DNA from: JAVJUS01 sp040220455 | Lineage (GTDB): Bacteria; Pseudomonadota; Alphaproteobacteria; DSM-16000; Inquilinaceae | Reading direction: 5' to 3' | DNA: 38,953 nt | Assembly: GCA_040220455.1 (NCBI GenBank) | Contig: JAVJUS010000060.1 | Location: 1 to 38,953 of the forward strand | Shown: one piece after another, positions 17,152-24,510 of the stretch | How positions within the stretch are numbered: the first letter of the stretch is position 1 | How the letters are laid out: each line of letters starts with the position of its first letter | Made by a program: the position numbers and the translations under genes | The notes under the pieces: generated by a model | What the model saw: only the letters and a program-made list of their open reading frames with translations | What the model was told of the DNA's origin: nothing | Database searches by the model: none

Positions 17152-18372
17152 TCAGCGCAGTGCCGGAATCAGGCGGTCGAGGGCGCGGGTCAGCGTGTCC
17201 TCGCTGGTCGCGAAGCACAGGCGCAGGAAGTCCTCACCGCCCGGCCCGAAGGCGGTGCCCGGCGCCAGCCCGACGCCGGTCTCGTCGAGCAGCCGGAAGG
17301 CGAGCGCGCGGGCGTCCGGCTCCCCGTCGACGGCGAAGAAGGTGTAGAACCCCGCCTCCGGCCGGGCGCAGCGCACCCGATCGAGGCCGGAGAGCGCGTC
17401 GTCGACCACGTCGCGCCCTCGCCGGCACAGCGCGCGCATGCGCCCGACCATCTCGCCGCCCTGCTCGACCGCCGCCAGGGCGCCGTATTGCAGGAAGGTC
17501 GCCACGCCGGAGGAGTTGTACTGATTGAGATCGGCGATCGTGCGCGCGATCGGCGGCGGCACAACCGCCCAGCCGATCCGCCACCCGGTCATCGCCCAGT
17601 TCTTGGAGAAGGTGTTGACCGAGATCACCTTCTCGTCCGGCCCCATGACGTCCAGGAAGGACGGCGCCGGCGGCCCCTCGAAGGTGATCCGGGCATAGGC
17701 CTCGTCGGCGATGATCCAGAGGTCGCGCTCGCGCGCCAGGTCGCGGATCGCCAGGATGTCCTCCCGGCTCATCGTCCAGCCGGTCGGGTTGCCCGGCGCG
17801 TTGAGGAACAGCGCCTTGGTGCGCGGGCCGATGGCGTCGGCGAAGCGGTCGAGGTCGAGGCGCCAGCCCCGATCCGGGTCGAAGTCGAGCGGCACGGCCA
17901 CGTCGCGCCCGCCGCACACGCGCACCGCCATCGCCGCGTTGGGCCAGAGCGGCGAGGGCAGAACGACCTCGTCGCCCTCGCCGACCAGCGCCTGCATGGT
18001 GAGCGAGATCGCCTGCATGCCGCCGACCGTCACCGCGATCGTGTCCACCGGCACCGCGCGGCCGTGGATCGCCGTCAGGTCGCCGGCAAGCGCCTCGCGC
18101 AGGGGCGGGATGCCGAGTTGGTAGGTGTAGCGCGTCTGCCCCTCGGACAGGGCCCTGATCGCCGCCATGGAGACGTAGTCGGGCGTCGGCAGGTCGCCCT
18201 CCCCGGCCCACAGGGCGATCAGGTCGGGCCGGCCCAGGCCGTGGTTGAAGATCTCCAGGATGCCGCTGCCGGGCAGCGCGGCGATGGCCGGACGCAGGGA
18301 GTCCCGTAGCGGCAGGGGGGCGGGCGGCTCTTGCCGGTCGTCGCGGCGATCAAGGGTGTCCATCGGGGCCAT
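17152..18372 (-). CDS. PLP-dependent aminotransferase (class I/II)
   Basis: The product is 406 residues of fold type I. The Schiff-base Lys is Lys257 in NTFSKNWAMTGWRIGW. Asn195 (NAPGNPTGW), Asp223 and Tyr226 (IADEAYARI) complete the PLP site, and the carboxylate-binding Arg is near FLRLCFA. It resembles aspartate/aromatic aminotransferase-like enzymes, but the amino acid used cannot be read from the sequence. Two ATGs are possible, at 18372 and 18363 (MDTLDRRDD). It is convergent with betA and not part of its operon. Confidence 0.9.
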   Translation of the reverse strand: MAPMDTLDRRDDRQEPPAPLPLRDSLRPAIAALPGSGILEIFNHGLGRPDLIALWAGEGDLPTPDYVSMAAIRALSEGQTRYTYQLGIPPLREALAGDLTAIHGRAVPVDTIAVTVGGMQAISLTMQALVGEGDEVVLPSPLWPNAAMAVRVCGGRDVAVPLDFDPDRGWRLDLDRFADAIGPRTKALFLNAPGNPTGWTMSREDILAIRDLARERDLWIIADEAYARITFEGPPAPSFLDVMGPDEKVISVNTFSKNWAMTGWRIGWAVVPPPIARTIADLNQYNSSGVATFLQYGALAAVEQGGEMVGRMRALCRRGRDVVDDALSGLDRVRCARPEAGFYTFFAVDGEPDARALAFRLLDETGVGLAPGTAFGPGGEDFLRLCFATSEDTLTRALDRLIPALR

Positions 18373-18506
18373 CGCGTCGGAATCGGCGGGGTCTATCGGC
18401 AGGGCGCCGCAAGACGGACGGTAGCACCGCCGGCCCCGACCGTCACCGTCCGCGCGTCACGATGGCGCCCGATGGCGCGCCGCGGCCGAGGTCGGTAGTC
18501 GGGACG

Positions 18507-18758
18507 TCAAAAGTCGAAGAGGTCCTGGAGCATCGACTTCTTTCGATGCTTGGGTGGCGAGCCGCTCGAATGGCGATCCACCGGGCCGCGCGGCGGCGCC
18601 TCGGCGCGCGGCGGCGGCTCGGAGGCGGCGGAGCGCTCGACAATCTTGTCGAGCTCGCCGCGATCGAGCCAGACGCCCCGGCATTCGGGGCGGTAGTCGA
18701 TCTCGACGCCCTGACGCTCGGTCATCTGCAGGGTGTTGCCGTCCACGGGGCCCTTCAT
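18507..18758 (-). CDS. Small TFIIB-type zinc-finger-like protein with lost cysteines
   Basis: The product is 83 residues. MKGPVDGNTLQM, VEIDYRPECRGVWLDRGEL and DKIVERS match the zf-TFIIB family of small proteins, in which related sequences read MKCPVDGTTL and YCPQCRGVWLDRGEL. Here the first Cys is Gly and the next is Arg (YRPEC), leaving a single Cys, so zinc is unlikely to bind. The C-terminal half is Pro/Arg/Lys-rich and ends KSMLQDLFDF, a conserved-looking tail. The ATG at 18756-18758 is chosen because aggag sits correctly before it; a longer frame to 18812 lacks support. The function is unknown. Confidence 0.82.
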   Translation of the reverse strand: MKGPVDGNTLQMTERQGVEIDYRPECRGVWLDRGELDKIVERSAASEPPPRAEAPPRGPVDRHSSGSPPKHRKKSMLQDLFDF

Positions 18759-18925
18759 CGCGCTCTCCTGCCTCGTGGCGCGGGGGTGCTGCTCGCGGTC
18801 GTCTCCGGGCATGTGAGTGGGGTGCGCGGCGCGTCAAGGGTGGGGCGGAAGGCGGCCTTCCGCGATACGGGCGCAATGCGAACGCAAAGCATTTGACTCT
18901 CGCCGCCGGATCGGCGACCTTGATC

Positions 18926-18947
18926 TTGCAAGTCAGTCGCAATTGCA
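18926..18947. promoter_or_regulatory. Fur-like box upstream of bfd-bfr
   Basis: TTGCAAGTCAGTCGCAATTGCA is an imperfect dyad with TGCAA/TTGCA ends, similar to alphaproteobacterial Fur/Mur sites (TGCAAAT...TTTGCA). It lies 68 bp before the bfd start, where iron control is expected. It could also bind another iron regulator. Confidence 0.55.
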
Positions 18948-19014
18948 GACCCTCAGCCAAGGCGCGGAGGGTCGCGTGGCGACGGGTCGGCGGATCGGGG
19001 CTGCGGGACGCGAC

Positions 19015-19248
19015 ATGATCGTCTGCATCTGCAACAACCTCAACACGCGCCAGGTGCACGAGGCGATCGCCGCGGGCGCCGACAAGGCGACGGCGATCTA
19101 CGGGCATCACGGGGTGGCGCCGCAATGCGGGCGCTGCCTGAAGGAGATGCGCCGCATGCTCGCCGAGCGCGAACGGGCGGGGCGGGAATCCGCCGCCACT
19201 GCCGACACGGCGCCCGCCGATATGGCCATCGCCGCCGCGGCCACCTGA
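19015..19248 (+). CDS. bfd: Bacterioferritin-associated ferredoxin
   Basis: The product is 77 residues. The four [2Fe-2S] ligands are seen as CICN near the N-terminus and CGRC (PQCGRCLKEM), the standard Bfd spacing (C-x-C, then C-x2-C). Bfd donates electrons to bacterioferritin to release stored iron. A 20-residue Ala/Thr-rich tail follows the domain. It precedes bfr by 66 bp on the same strand, with a Fur-like box upstream, so both are probably controlled by iron. Confidence 0.92.
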   Translation: MIVCICNNLNTRQVHEAIAAGADKATAIYGHHGVAPQCGRCLKEMRRMLAERERAGRESAATADTAPADMAIAAAAT

Positions 19249-19314
19249 CCCCTTCCCCGGCGCACATCGAGCGTATAGGCTCGCGTTCGCTTTCCGGGCG
19301 CCAAGGAGGATCGC

Positions 19315-19797
19315 GTGAAGGGCGACGCCAAGGTCATCAGCTATCTCAATGCGGTCCTGGTCAACGAGCTGACCGCCATCAACCAGTATTTCCTGCACTC
19401 CCGCATCCTGAAGGACTGGGGCGTCACGCACCTGGGCGAGAAGGAATACAAGGAGTCGATCGAGGAGATGGGCCACGCCGACTGGTTGATCCAGCGCGTA
19501 CTGTTCCTCGAGGGCCTGCCCAATCTCCAGGACCTGCACAAGCTGCGCATCGGCGAGAGCGTCCCGGAGATCCTGGACTGCGACCTGGCGCTGGAGAACG
19601 ACGCCATCCCGCTGCTCCGCGAGGCGATCGCCTATTGCGAGGAGGTGCGGGACTACGGCAGCCGCGACGTCTTCGAGAAGATCCTCGAGAACGAGGAGGA
19701 GCACGTGGACTGGCTGGAGACCCAGATCGGCCTGATCGCCAAGATGGGCATCGAGCGCTACACCCTCCTGCAGTCGACCCCGAACGGCGACGACTGA
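19315..19797 (+). CDS. bfr: Bacterioferritin
   Basis: The product is 160 residues. The diiron centre ligands Glu18, Glu51, His54, Glu94, Glu127 and His130 are in their usual places (NELTAINQYFLH, EEMGHAD, ENEEEHVDW), and Met52 is the haem ligand that marks a true bacterioferritin. The protein forms a 24-subunit shell that oxidises and stores iron. The start is GTG at 19315 with aaggagga ahead, matching the conserved N-terminus KGDAKVISYLN. The partner ferredoxin gene lies just upstream. Confidence 0.96.
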   Translation: MKGDAKVISYLNAVLVNELTAINQYFLHSRILKDWGVTHLGEKEYKESIEEMGHADWLIQRVLFLEGLPNLQDLHKLRIGESVPEILDCDLALENDAIPLLREAIAYCEEVRDYGSRDVFEKILENEEEHVDWLETQIGLIAKMGIERYTLLQSTPNGDD

Positions 19798-19809
19798 CGC
19801 CGGCGCGGC

Positions 19810-21135
19810 TCAGCTCTCCACGACCGCAAAAAGCTCCCGGGGCGCGGCGACGCCGCGCAGGCGGTGCTCGCCGACCGAGCGGAAGAGGCCGGGCGTGCCG
19901 GCGGCCTCGACGAAGGCGCGCGAGGCGAGGATCGGGGCGCCGATCTCCGCGCACAGGGCCTCGATCCGGCTCGCCTCGTTGACCGCCGGGCCGATCACGG
20001 TGAAGTCGAGGCGGCTCTCGCTGCCGACATTGCCATAGGCGACCGTGCCCAGATGCAGCGCGACGTCGAGCCCGGCGGTCGGCCCGCCCGACGCCGCTCG
20101 CTCGGCGTCGAGCGCCGCCACCGCCGCCGAGGCGCCGGATGCCGCGGCCAGGGCCCGGGCGCAAACCGCCGCGCGGTCCGGCGCCCCGGAGCTCTCCGCC
20201 CCGCCGTCCGCCACCGGGTCGAGGGCGAAGGTCGCCAGCAGGCCGTCGCCCAGGAACTTGAGCACCTGGCCGCCCTCGGCCTCCACCGCCGCGACGATCG
20301 CCGCCAGATCCGCGTTCAGGAGCCCGATCAGCGCGTCGCGGTCCAGCCGGTCGGCGAGCGTGGTGAATCCCCGCAGGTCGGCGACCAGGATCGCCGCGTC
20401 GATCGCCTCCACACTGCCCCGCCGGATATGGCCGCCCAGCACGCGCCGGCCGGCGTCGGGACCAAGATAGGTCTCCAGCACGGTTGCCGCGATATGACGC
20501 TCGATGCCGGTGCGCAGCGCCGCGGCGAAGAGCGGCTGAACCCGTGACAGGCCGGCCACCTCCGCCTCGGTGAATCCGCCGGGCCGGTCCGTCGTCCAGG
20601 ACGCGATCATGCCGCGCGCGCCGGGGTCGTCGTCCCGCGCCAGCCCCTCCGGCGCGTCGGCGGTATAGGTCGTGCCGAAGAGCAGGTAGTCGGTCGCCCC
20701 GGCGGCGCGGAATTCGGACAAGACCTCGAAGCGGGCGCAACCCTCGCCAGCCTCCAGGCGGAAACGCAGCGGCTCGGCCCGGTCGACGGGCATGTTGGCG
20801 ACGCCACCGGCCGCCGCCACGCGCGCCGGCAGGACTTCGGTCAGGAAGTAGTGGATCGGGCTCGCCAGGAAGGGCCGGCGATCGCGCGAGCCGTAGTCAT
20901 GGGGCTCGATCTCCGCACCGGACCCCGCGCCGCGCATCCAGGTCGCGCTGACCGAGGCGAATTGGGGGTGCAGCAGCGTCACGCTGAGATGCAGACGCAA
21001 GACCGGCAGCCCGGCGTCGACCGCGGCCCGGCCGAGCTCGGCGCAGAGCGCGTCCGGCCCGGTGGCGCGCAGCGCCCCACGCACCAGGGCATCGGCGAGG
21101 GCGGCGAAATCGACCGGCGCCACCCCGCCGGTCAT
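19810..21135 (-). CDS. Adenylate/guanylate cyclase domain protein
   Basis: The product is 441 residues. The N-terminal half (1-215) is an unidentified region containing HDYGSRDRRPF and SPIHYFL; in related proteins this half is a sensor. The C-terminal cyclase domain (about 245-440) has the metal Asp in VADLRGFTTLAD and FLGDGLLATF, plus VIGPAVNEASRIEAL. A low-complexity Ala-rich insert interrupts it. Its start overlaps the DUF971 gene stop by 4 bp, so it is the last gene of the leftward cluster and may be translationally coupled. The product should be a cyclic nucleotide; cAMP or cGMP cannot be decided here. Confidence 0.88.
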   Translation of the reverse strand: MTGGVAPVDFAALADALVRGALRATGPDALCAELGRAAVDAGLPVLRLHLSVTLLHPQFASVSATWMRGAGSGAEIEPHDYGSRDRRPFLASPIHYFLTEVLPARVAAAGGVANMPVDRAEPLRFRLEAGEGCARFEVLSEFRAAGATDYLLFGTTYTADAPEGLARDDDPGARGMIASWTTDRPGGFTEAEVAGLSRVQPLFAAALRTGIERHIAATVLETYLGPDAGRRVLGGHIRRGSVEAIDAAILVADLRGFTTLADRLDRDALIGLLNADLAAIVAAVEAEGGQVLKFLGDGLLATFALDPVADGGAESSGAPDRAAVCARALAAASGASAAVAALDAERAASGGPTAGLDVALHLGTVAYGNVGSESRLDFTVIGPAVNEASRIEALCAEIGAPILASRAFVEAAGTPGLFRSVGEHRLRGVAAPRELFAVVES

Positions 21136-21518
21136 CGCGACAGGCCGCGCGCGGCGAGCGCGTCCAGATAGGCCTGCCAGATCTCGTCCTGCCGGCTGGC
21201 CAGTTCGTAGAGGTATTTCCAGGAATAGAGGCCGGTCGAATGGCCGTCGTCGAAGATAAGCCGCACGGCGTAGTTGCCGACCGGCTCGGCCCCGGTCAGC
21301 CCGACCTCGCGCTTGCCGCCGACGATCTGCTTCTGCGACGGGTTGTGGCCCTGGACCTCGGCCGAGGGGCTCTCCACGCGCAGGAGTTCGGCCGGAATCG
21401 AGAACGATTCCCCGGTGTCGAAGGCGATTTCCAGGCGCTTGTCGGCGCGCTTGATCCGGATCTCGGTGGGCCAGCGCTGGGTGTCGGTGGCGCTGCGGCC
21501 CGGCATGTCGCGCTTCAT
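21132..21518 (-). CDS. DUF971 (gamma-butyrobetaine hydroxylase-like N-terminal domain) protein
   Basis: The product is 128 residues. It matches the DUF971/GBBH-like N-terminal domain: WPTEIRIKRADKRLEIAFD, ELLRVESPSAEVQGH, and the C-terminal FDDGHSTGLYSWKYLYELA. Stand-alone members are small proteins linked in some systems to iron-sulphur or metal biology; the exact role is unsettled. The start MKRDMPGRS at 21518 is the first ATG. It lies between Trm112 and the cyclase gene in one leftward run. Confidence 0.9.
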   Translation of the reverse strand: MKRDMPGRSATDTQRWPTEIRIKRADKRLEIAFDTGESFSIPAELLRVESPSAEVQGHNPSQKQIVGGKREVGLTGAEPVGNYAVRLIFDDGHSTGLYSWKYLYELASRQDEIWQAYLDALAARGLSR

Positions 21519-21588
21519 GGCGTCTTCCGCGTGTCCCCGATCGCGATGGAGGGGCGCAGGGGCCGGGCCGGCCCCGGCGCGAAGCCGG

Positions 21589-21819
21589 TCATGTGCGCTC
21601 GGCGTCCGGGTCGAGCGGCCGGGCCTCGTCCACCAGCATGATCGGGATGCCGTCGCGGATCGGATAGGCCAGCCGCGCCTGGTCGGAGATCAGCTCCTGC
21701 GCCTCGGCGTCGTAACGCAGCGGCGCCTTGGTCAGCGGGCAGACCAGGATCTCCAGCAGCTTCGGGTCGACCGCCGGCGCGGCGCCGCCGGCCCCCGCTC
21801 CCGCCTTCGCGTCGTTCAT
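21589..21819 (-). CDS. Trm112 family protein
   Basis: The product is 76 residues. PKLLEILVCPLTKAPLRYD and QARLAYPIRDGIPIMLVDEAR are the hallmarks of bacterial Trm112-like (YcaR-type) proteins. In eukaryotes and archaea Trm112 activates methyltransferases; in bacteria the partner is mostly unknown. Only one Cys of the usual zinc pair is present, as in many bacterial members. The ATG has gaggag upstream. The first 16 residues are an Ala/Gly-rich extension. Confidence 0.92.
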   Translation of the reverse strand: MNDAKAGAGAGGAAPAVDPKLLEILVCPLTKAPLRYDAEAQELISDQARLAYPIRDGIPIMLVDEARPLDPDAERT

Positions 21820-21886
21820 CGTCGATGTCTCCTCGGGCTCCGGCGGTCCGGGCCCCTGGGGGGTGAGGCGGCGACCACGGCCGCGC

Positions 21887-22567
21887 TCAGTGCCGCGCGC
21901 CCTCGTCGCCGCTCTGCTCCAGCACCGCCATTTCCAGGAGACTCAGCATGAGCTCGGCCCGTTCGGCAAGCCCCGGCGCTTCGAGCAGCGCCTGCTTTTC
22001 CGGCGGCTGGAACGGGCAGATCATCGAGAGCGAGGTGACCAGCCGCTCGTCGGGCGTCTGCTTGATCGCCTCCCAATTGGCGTTGATGCCCTGCTGCTTG
22101 AAATAGGGCTCCAGCGCCTGGGTCAGCCGGTCCCGGTCGACCTCCGGCCCGTCCCCGGCCGCCGCATCCTCGCCCGCCAGGTCCTCGGCGTAGCCGCTCC
22201 AGTCGACCGCGAACCGGCGATAGCCGCGGGTCGTCGGCATCTCCTCGCCCGGCGTGAAGCGGGCCACGCCGGTCAGGGTGATCAGGTAGCGGCCGTCGTC
22301 GGTCTCCTCCAGCGCGGTGATCCGCCCGGCGCAGCCGGTGGCGTAGAGCGGCGGCGAGGCCGCGCGCCCCTCGGCCCCGTCGGAGGGCTGGATCATGCCG
22401 ATCAGCCGGTCGGCCGCCAGGGCATCGTCGACCATCGCCAGATAGCGGGGCTCGAAGATGTTCAGGGGCAGGTGCCCGCGCGGCAACAACAGGACGCCCG
22501 TAAGCGGGAAGACCGGCAGGGTCGGCGGCAATTCCTCGAAGGTCGGGACGCGCGGGCCTGGTTTCAT
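21887..22567 (-). CDS. LON peptidase substrate-binding domain protein
   Basis: The product is 226 residues made of the Lon N-terminal (LAN) domain only: LPVFPLTGVLLLPRGHLPLN, FEPRYLAMVDDAL, GCAGRITALEETDDGRYLI and a helical C-terminal half ending LLSLLEMAVLEQ. There is no ATPase or protease part. Such stand-alone proteins are common in alphaproteobacteria and are usually next to the thioredoxin-TPR gene, as here with a 13-bp gap. The role is probably in protein quality control, by inference from domain and neighbour. Confidence 0.92.
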   Translation of the reverse strand: MKPGPRVPTFEELPPTLPVFPLTGVLLLPRGHLPLNIFEPRYLAMVDDALAADRLIGMIQPSDGAEGRAASPPLYATGCAGRITALEETDDGRYLITLTGVARFTPGEEMPTTRGYRRFAVDWSGYAEDLAGEDAAAGDGPEVDRDRLTQALEPYFKQQGINANWEAIKQTPDERLVTSLSMICPFQPPEKQALLEAPGLAERAELMLSLLEMAVLEQSGDEGARH

Positions 22568-22580
22568 GAACGCTCTTGTT

Positions 22581-23486
22581 TCAGGAGAACAGCATCGACG
22601 ACAGCTTGCGCCGCCCGCTCACGGTGATCGGGTCGGTCGGGCCGAACGCCTCGAAGAACTTCAGGAGCTGCTTGCGCGCGGCCTGCTCGTTCCAGTCCCG
22701 ATCGCGGCGCACGATCTCGAGCAACTGGTCGACCGCCGCCTCGCGCTGGCTGGCGCCGTAGAGCGCCATGGCCAGGTCGTATCGCGCCTGGTGGTCGTCC
22801 GGGTCGGCGGCGACCTTGGCCTCCAGCTCGGCGACCTGGCCGGCCGCGCCGGCGCCCGCGTTCTCCAGCTCGAGCTGGGTGCGCACGGCGGCCAGCACCT
22901 GGGACTTCTGCGCCTCCTCCGGCGCGGAGTCGAGCACCTGGCGGGCGCCGTCCGGGTCGCCCAGGGCGATCAGGCAGCGTGCCAAGCCGGCGATGGCGCG
23001 CGTGTTGTCCGGCTCGGCGCGCATGATCTGGCCGTAGATCTGGCCCGCGGTCTGCGGGTCGCCCGCCTCCAGCGCCTGGTCGGCCTCGTCGAGATAGGCC
23101 GAGGTCGGCGTGCCGCCGACCATGTCCGCGAGCTTGCCGACGAATTCCTTGATCTGGCTCTGCGGCAGGGCGCCGACGAAGCCGTCCACCGGCCGGCCCT
23201 GGAAGAAGGCGTAGACGGCCGGGATCGACTGGACCCGCATCTGCTGGGCGAGCTGCTGGTTCTCGTCGACATTGATCTTGGCGAGCCTGACCTTGCCGCC
23301 GGCCGCGGTAACGGCGCTCTCGATCGCCGGGCCGAGCTGCTTGCAGGGGCCGCACCACGGCGCCCAGAAGTCGACGATGACCGGCGTCTCCATCGAGGCG
23401 TCGATGACGTCGGCCTTGAAGTTCTGGGTGTCGGTGTCCTTGACGACGTCGGCCGTGGCGTCCTGGCCGCCGATGATCGGTTCCAT
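22581..23486 (-). CDS. Thioredoxin-TPR protein (CnoX/YbbN-like)
   Basis: The product is 301 residues. The thioredoxin domain (about 17-125) keeps the active disulphide Trp44-Cys45-Gly-Pro-Cys48, unlike E. coli CnoX, which has lost it. The C-terminal part (about 130-300) is made of TPR-like helices (ALEAGDPQTAGQIYGQIM, AIAGLARCLIALGDPDGAR). In E. coli this architecture works with GroEL as a holdase protecting proteins from oxidation; the intact CGPC suggests redox activity as well. The start is the ATG at 23486 (MEPIIGGQDATA). It is upstream of the LON-domain gene in the same operon. Confidence 0.92.
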   Translation of the reverse strand: MEPIIGGQDATADVVKDTDTQNFKADVIDASMETPVIVDFWAPWCGPCKQLGPAIESAVTAAGGKVRLAKINVDENQQLAQQMRVQSIPAVYAFFQGRPVDGFVGALPQSQIKEFVGKLADMVGGTPTSAYLDEADQALEAGDPQTAGQIYGQIMRAEPDNTRAIAGLARCLIALGDPDGARQVLDSAPEEAQKSQVLAAVRTQLELENAGAGAAGQVAELEAKVAADPDDHQARYDLAMALYGASQREAAVDQLLEIVRRDRDWNEQAARKQLLKFFEAFGPTDPITVSGRRKLSSMLFS

Positions 23487-23570
23487 GGTCTTCCTCGCGA
23501 GCCCGTGAGTGTTGAGTGTGTGTCGAGAGTGCCGGATAACAACCCCGTGCGCGATCGGCGCCGCGCGGCC

Positions 23571-23590
23571 GGCCCGGACCCGGCCGGGCC
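23571..23590 (-). terminator. GC hairpin after the proX-like gene
   Basis: GGCCCGG (23571-23577) and CCGGGCC (23584-23590) form a 7-bp stem directly after the stop codon of the leftward deacylase gene and ahead of the thioredoxin gene. No T-run follows, so it may only slow or partly end transcription. Confidence 0.35.
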
Positions 23591-24187
23591 TCAACCGGCG
23601 TCGGCGCCCCCCGCCGTCGCGTCGAGATCGAGGATGCGGGGCGTGTGGCCGCAGGCTTCCATGAAGCGCAGCAGGTCGTCGCGCGCGATCGAGGTGGTCA
23701 TGGTGTTGACCAGCGGATGGGCGTTGATCGTCTCGAAGCTCATGAGATGGGCGTCGATCACGGTTTCCACCGCCCCGTCCGGGTCGTTGATGACGGCGAA
23801 GGGCGTGACCGAGCCCGGCTCGACCCCGAGCGCGGCGCGCAGCCGCTCGGGCGAGCCGAAGCTGAGCCGCCCGGCGCCGAGCAGCGTACCCAGCGCCTTG
23901 AGGTCGACCGCGCGCTCCTCCTCGCAGACGACCAGCCACTGCCGGCCCTTCTTGTTGCGCAGGAACAGGTTCTTGACGTGGCCGCCGGGGATCAGCCCGC
24001 GCAGGTGGCGCGACTCCTCCACCGTGAAGACGGCCTCGTGCTCCGTCGTCGCCGCGGCGATGCCCAGGGCGTCGAGCCGGGCGAACAGGTCGTCCGGCGT
24101 CGCCGGCGGGCGCGCGGCGGCGCCGGTGGGGGACGGGGCGGGGGATGCGGCGGCCTCGGGGCCGTTCGTGGTCGAACTGTCGGTCAT
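23591..24187 (-). CDS. Prolyl-tRNA deacylase (ProX/YbaK-like)
   Basis: The product is 198 residues. It matches the free-standing YbaK/EbsC editing domain of the ProX group: GGHVKNLFLRNKKGRQWLVV, SFGSPERLRAALGVEPGSVT and NDPDGAVETVIDAHLM. These enzymes hydrolyse alanine mischarged on tRNA-Pro. The conserved Lys in VKNLFLRNKKG is present. The start MTDSSTTNG at 24187 is preferred over the longer frame to 24226, because the first 40 residues are already low-complexity Ala/Pro. It is the first gene of the leftward cluster and lies 248 bp from tRNA-Gly; apart from the tRNA promoter, that gap shows nothing. Confidence 0.9.
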   Translation of the reverse strand: MTDSSTTNGPEAAASPAPSPTGAAARPPATPDDLFARLDALGIAAATTEHEAVFTVEESRHLRGLIPGGHVKNLFLRNKKGRQWLVVCEEERAVDLKALGTLLGAGRLSFGSPERLRAALGVEPGSVTPFAVINDPDGAVETVIDAHLMSFETINAHPLVNTMTTSIARDDLLRFMEACGHTPRILDLDATAGGADAG

Positions 24188-24365
24188 CGCGCCCCGGTTA
24201 TACGCCATGCCCCCCGGCCCCACCAAGAGCCGTGGCGCTCGCGGCGCGGGCGCAGGGGCGGAGGACGACGCGGATCGGAGGCGGGTAGCGGGGCCGGCGA
24301 CGAGACGGACGACGCGGCCGATGACGGGCCGGGTCAGGCATCGAAAATTCCCTGCAACACACCTC

Positions 24366-24395
24366 TTGCATCCCCGGCCCCGGGGCGGCTATATG
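24366..24395 (+). promoter_or_regulatory. Promoter of tRNA-Gly
   Basis: TTGCAT (24366-24371) and TATATG (24390-24395) are separated by 18 bp and lie about 40 bp before the tRNA. This is one of the few AT-rich spots in the region. The spacer includes a CCCCGG/CCGGGG palindrome. Confidence 0.65.
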
Positions 24396-24435
24396 ACGGG
24401 CCGCTGGCCGCGCCGGCCGGCGATACCCCATGGAT

Positions 24436-24510
24436 GCGGGCGTAGCTCAGGGGTAGAGCACAACCTTGCCAAGGTTGGGGTCGTGAGTTCGAATCTCATC
24501 GCCCGCTCCA
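24436..24510 (+). tRNA. tRNA-Gly (GCC)
   Basis: A complete 75-base cloverleaf with encoded CCA. The acceptor stem GCGGGCG pairs with CGCCCGC, the D arm is GCTC/GAGC, the anticodon arm is CAACC-TTGCCAA-GGTTG with anticodon GCC, and the T arm is GTGAG-TTCGAAT-CTCAT. It is the attachment site of the element to its right; the 3' half is duplicated at 34748-34795. Confidence 0.98.
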
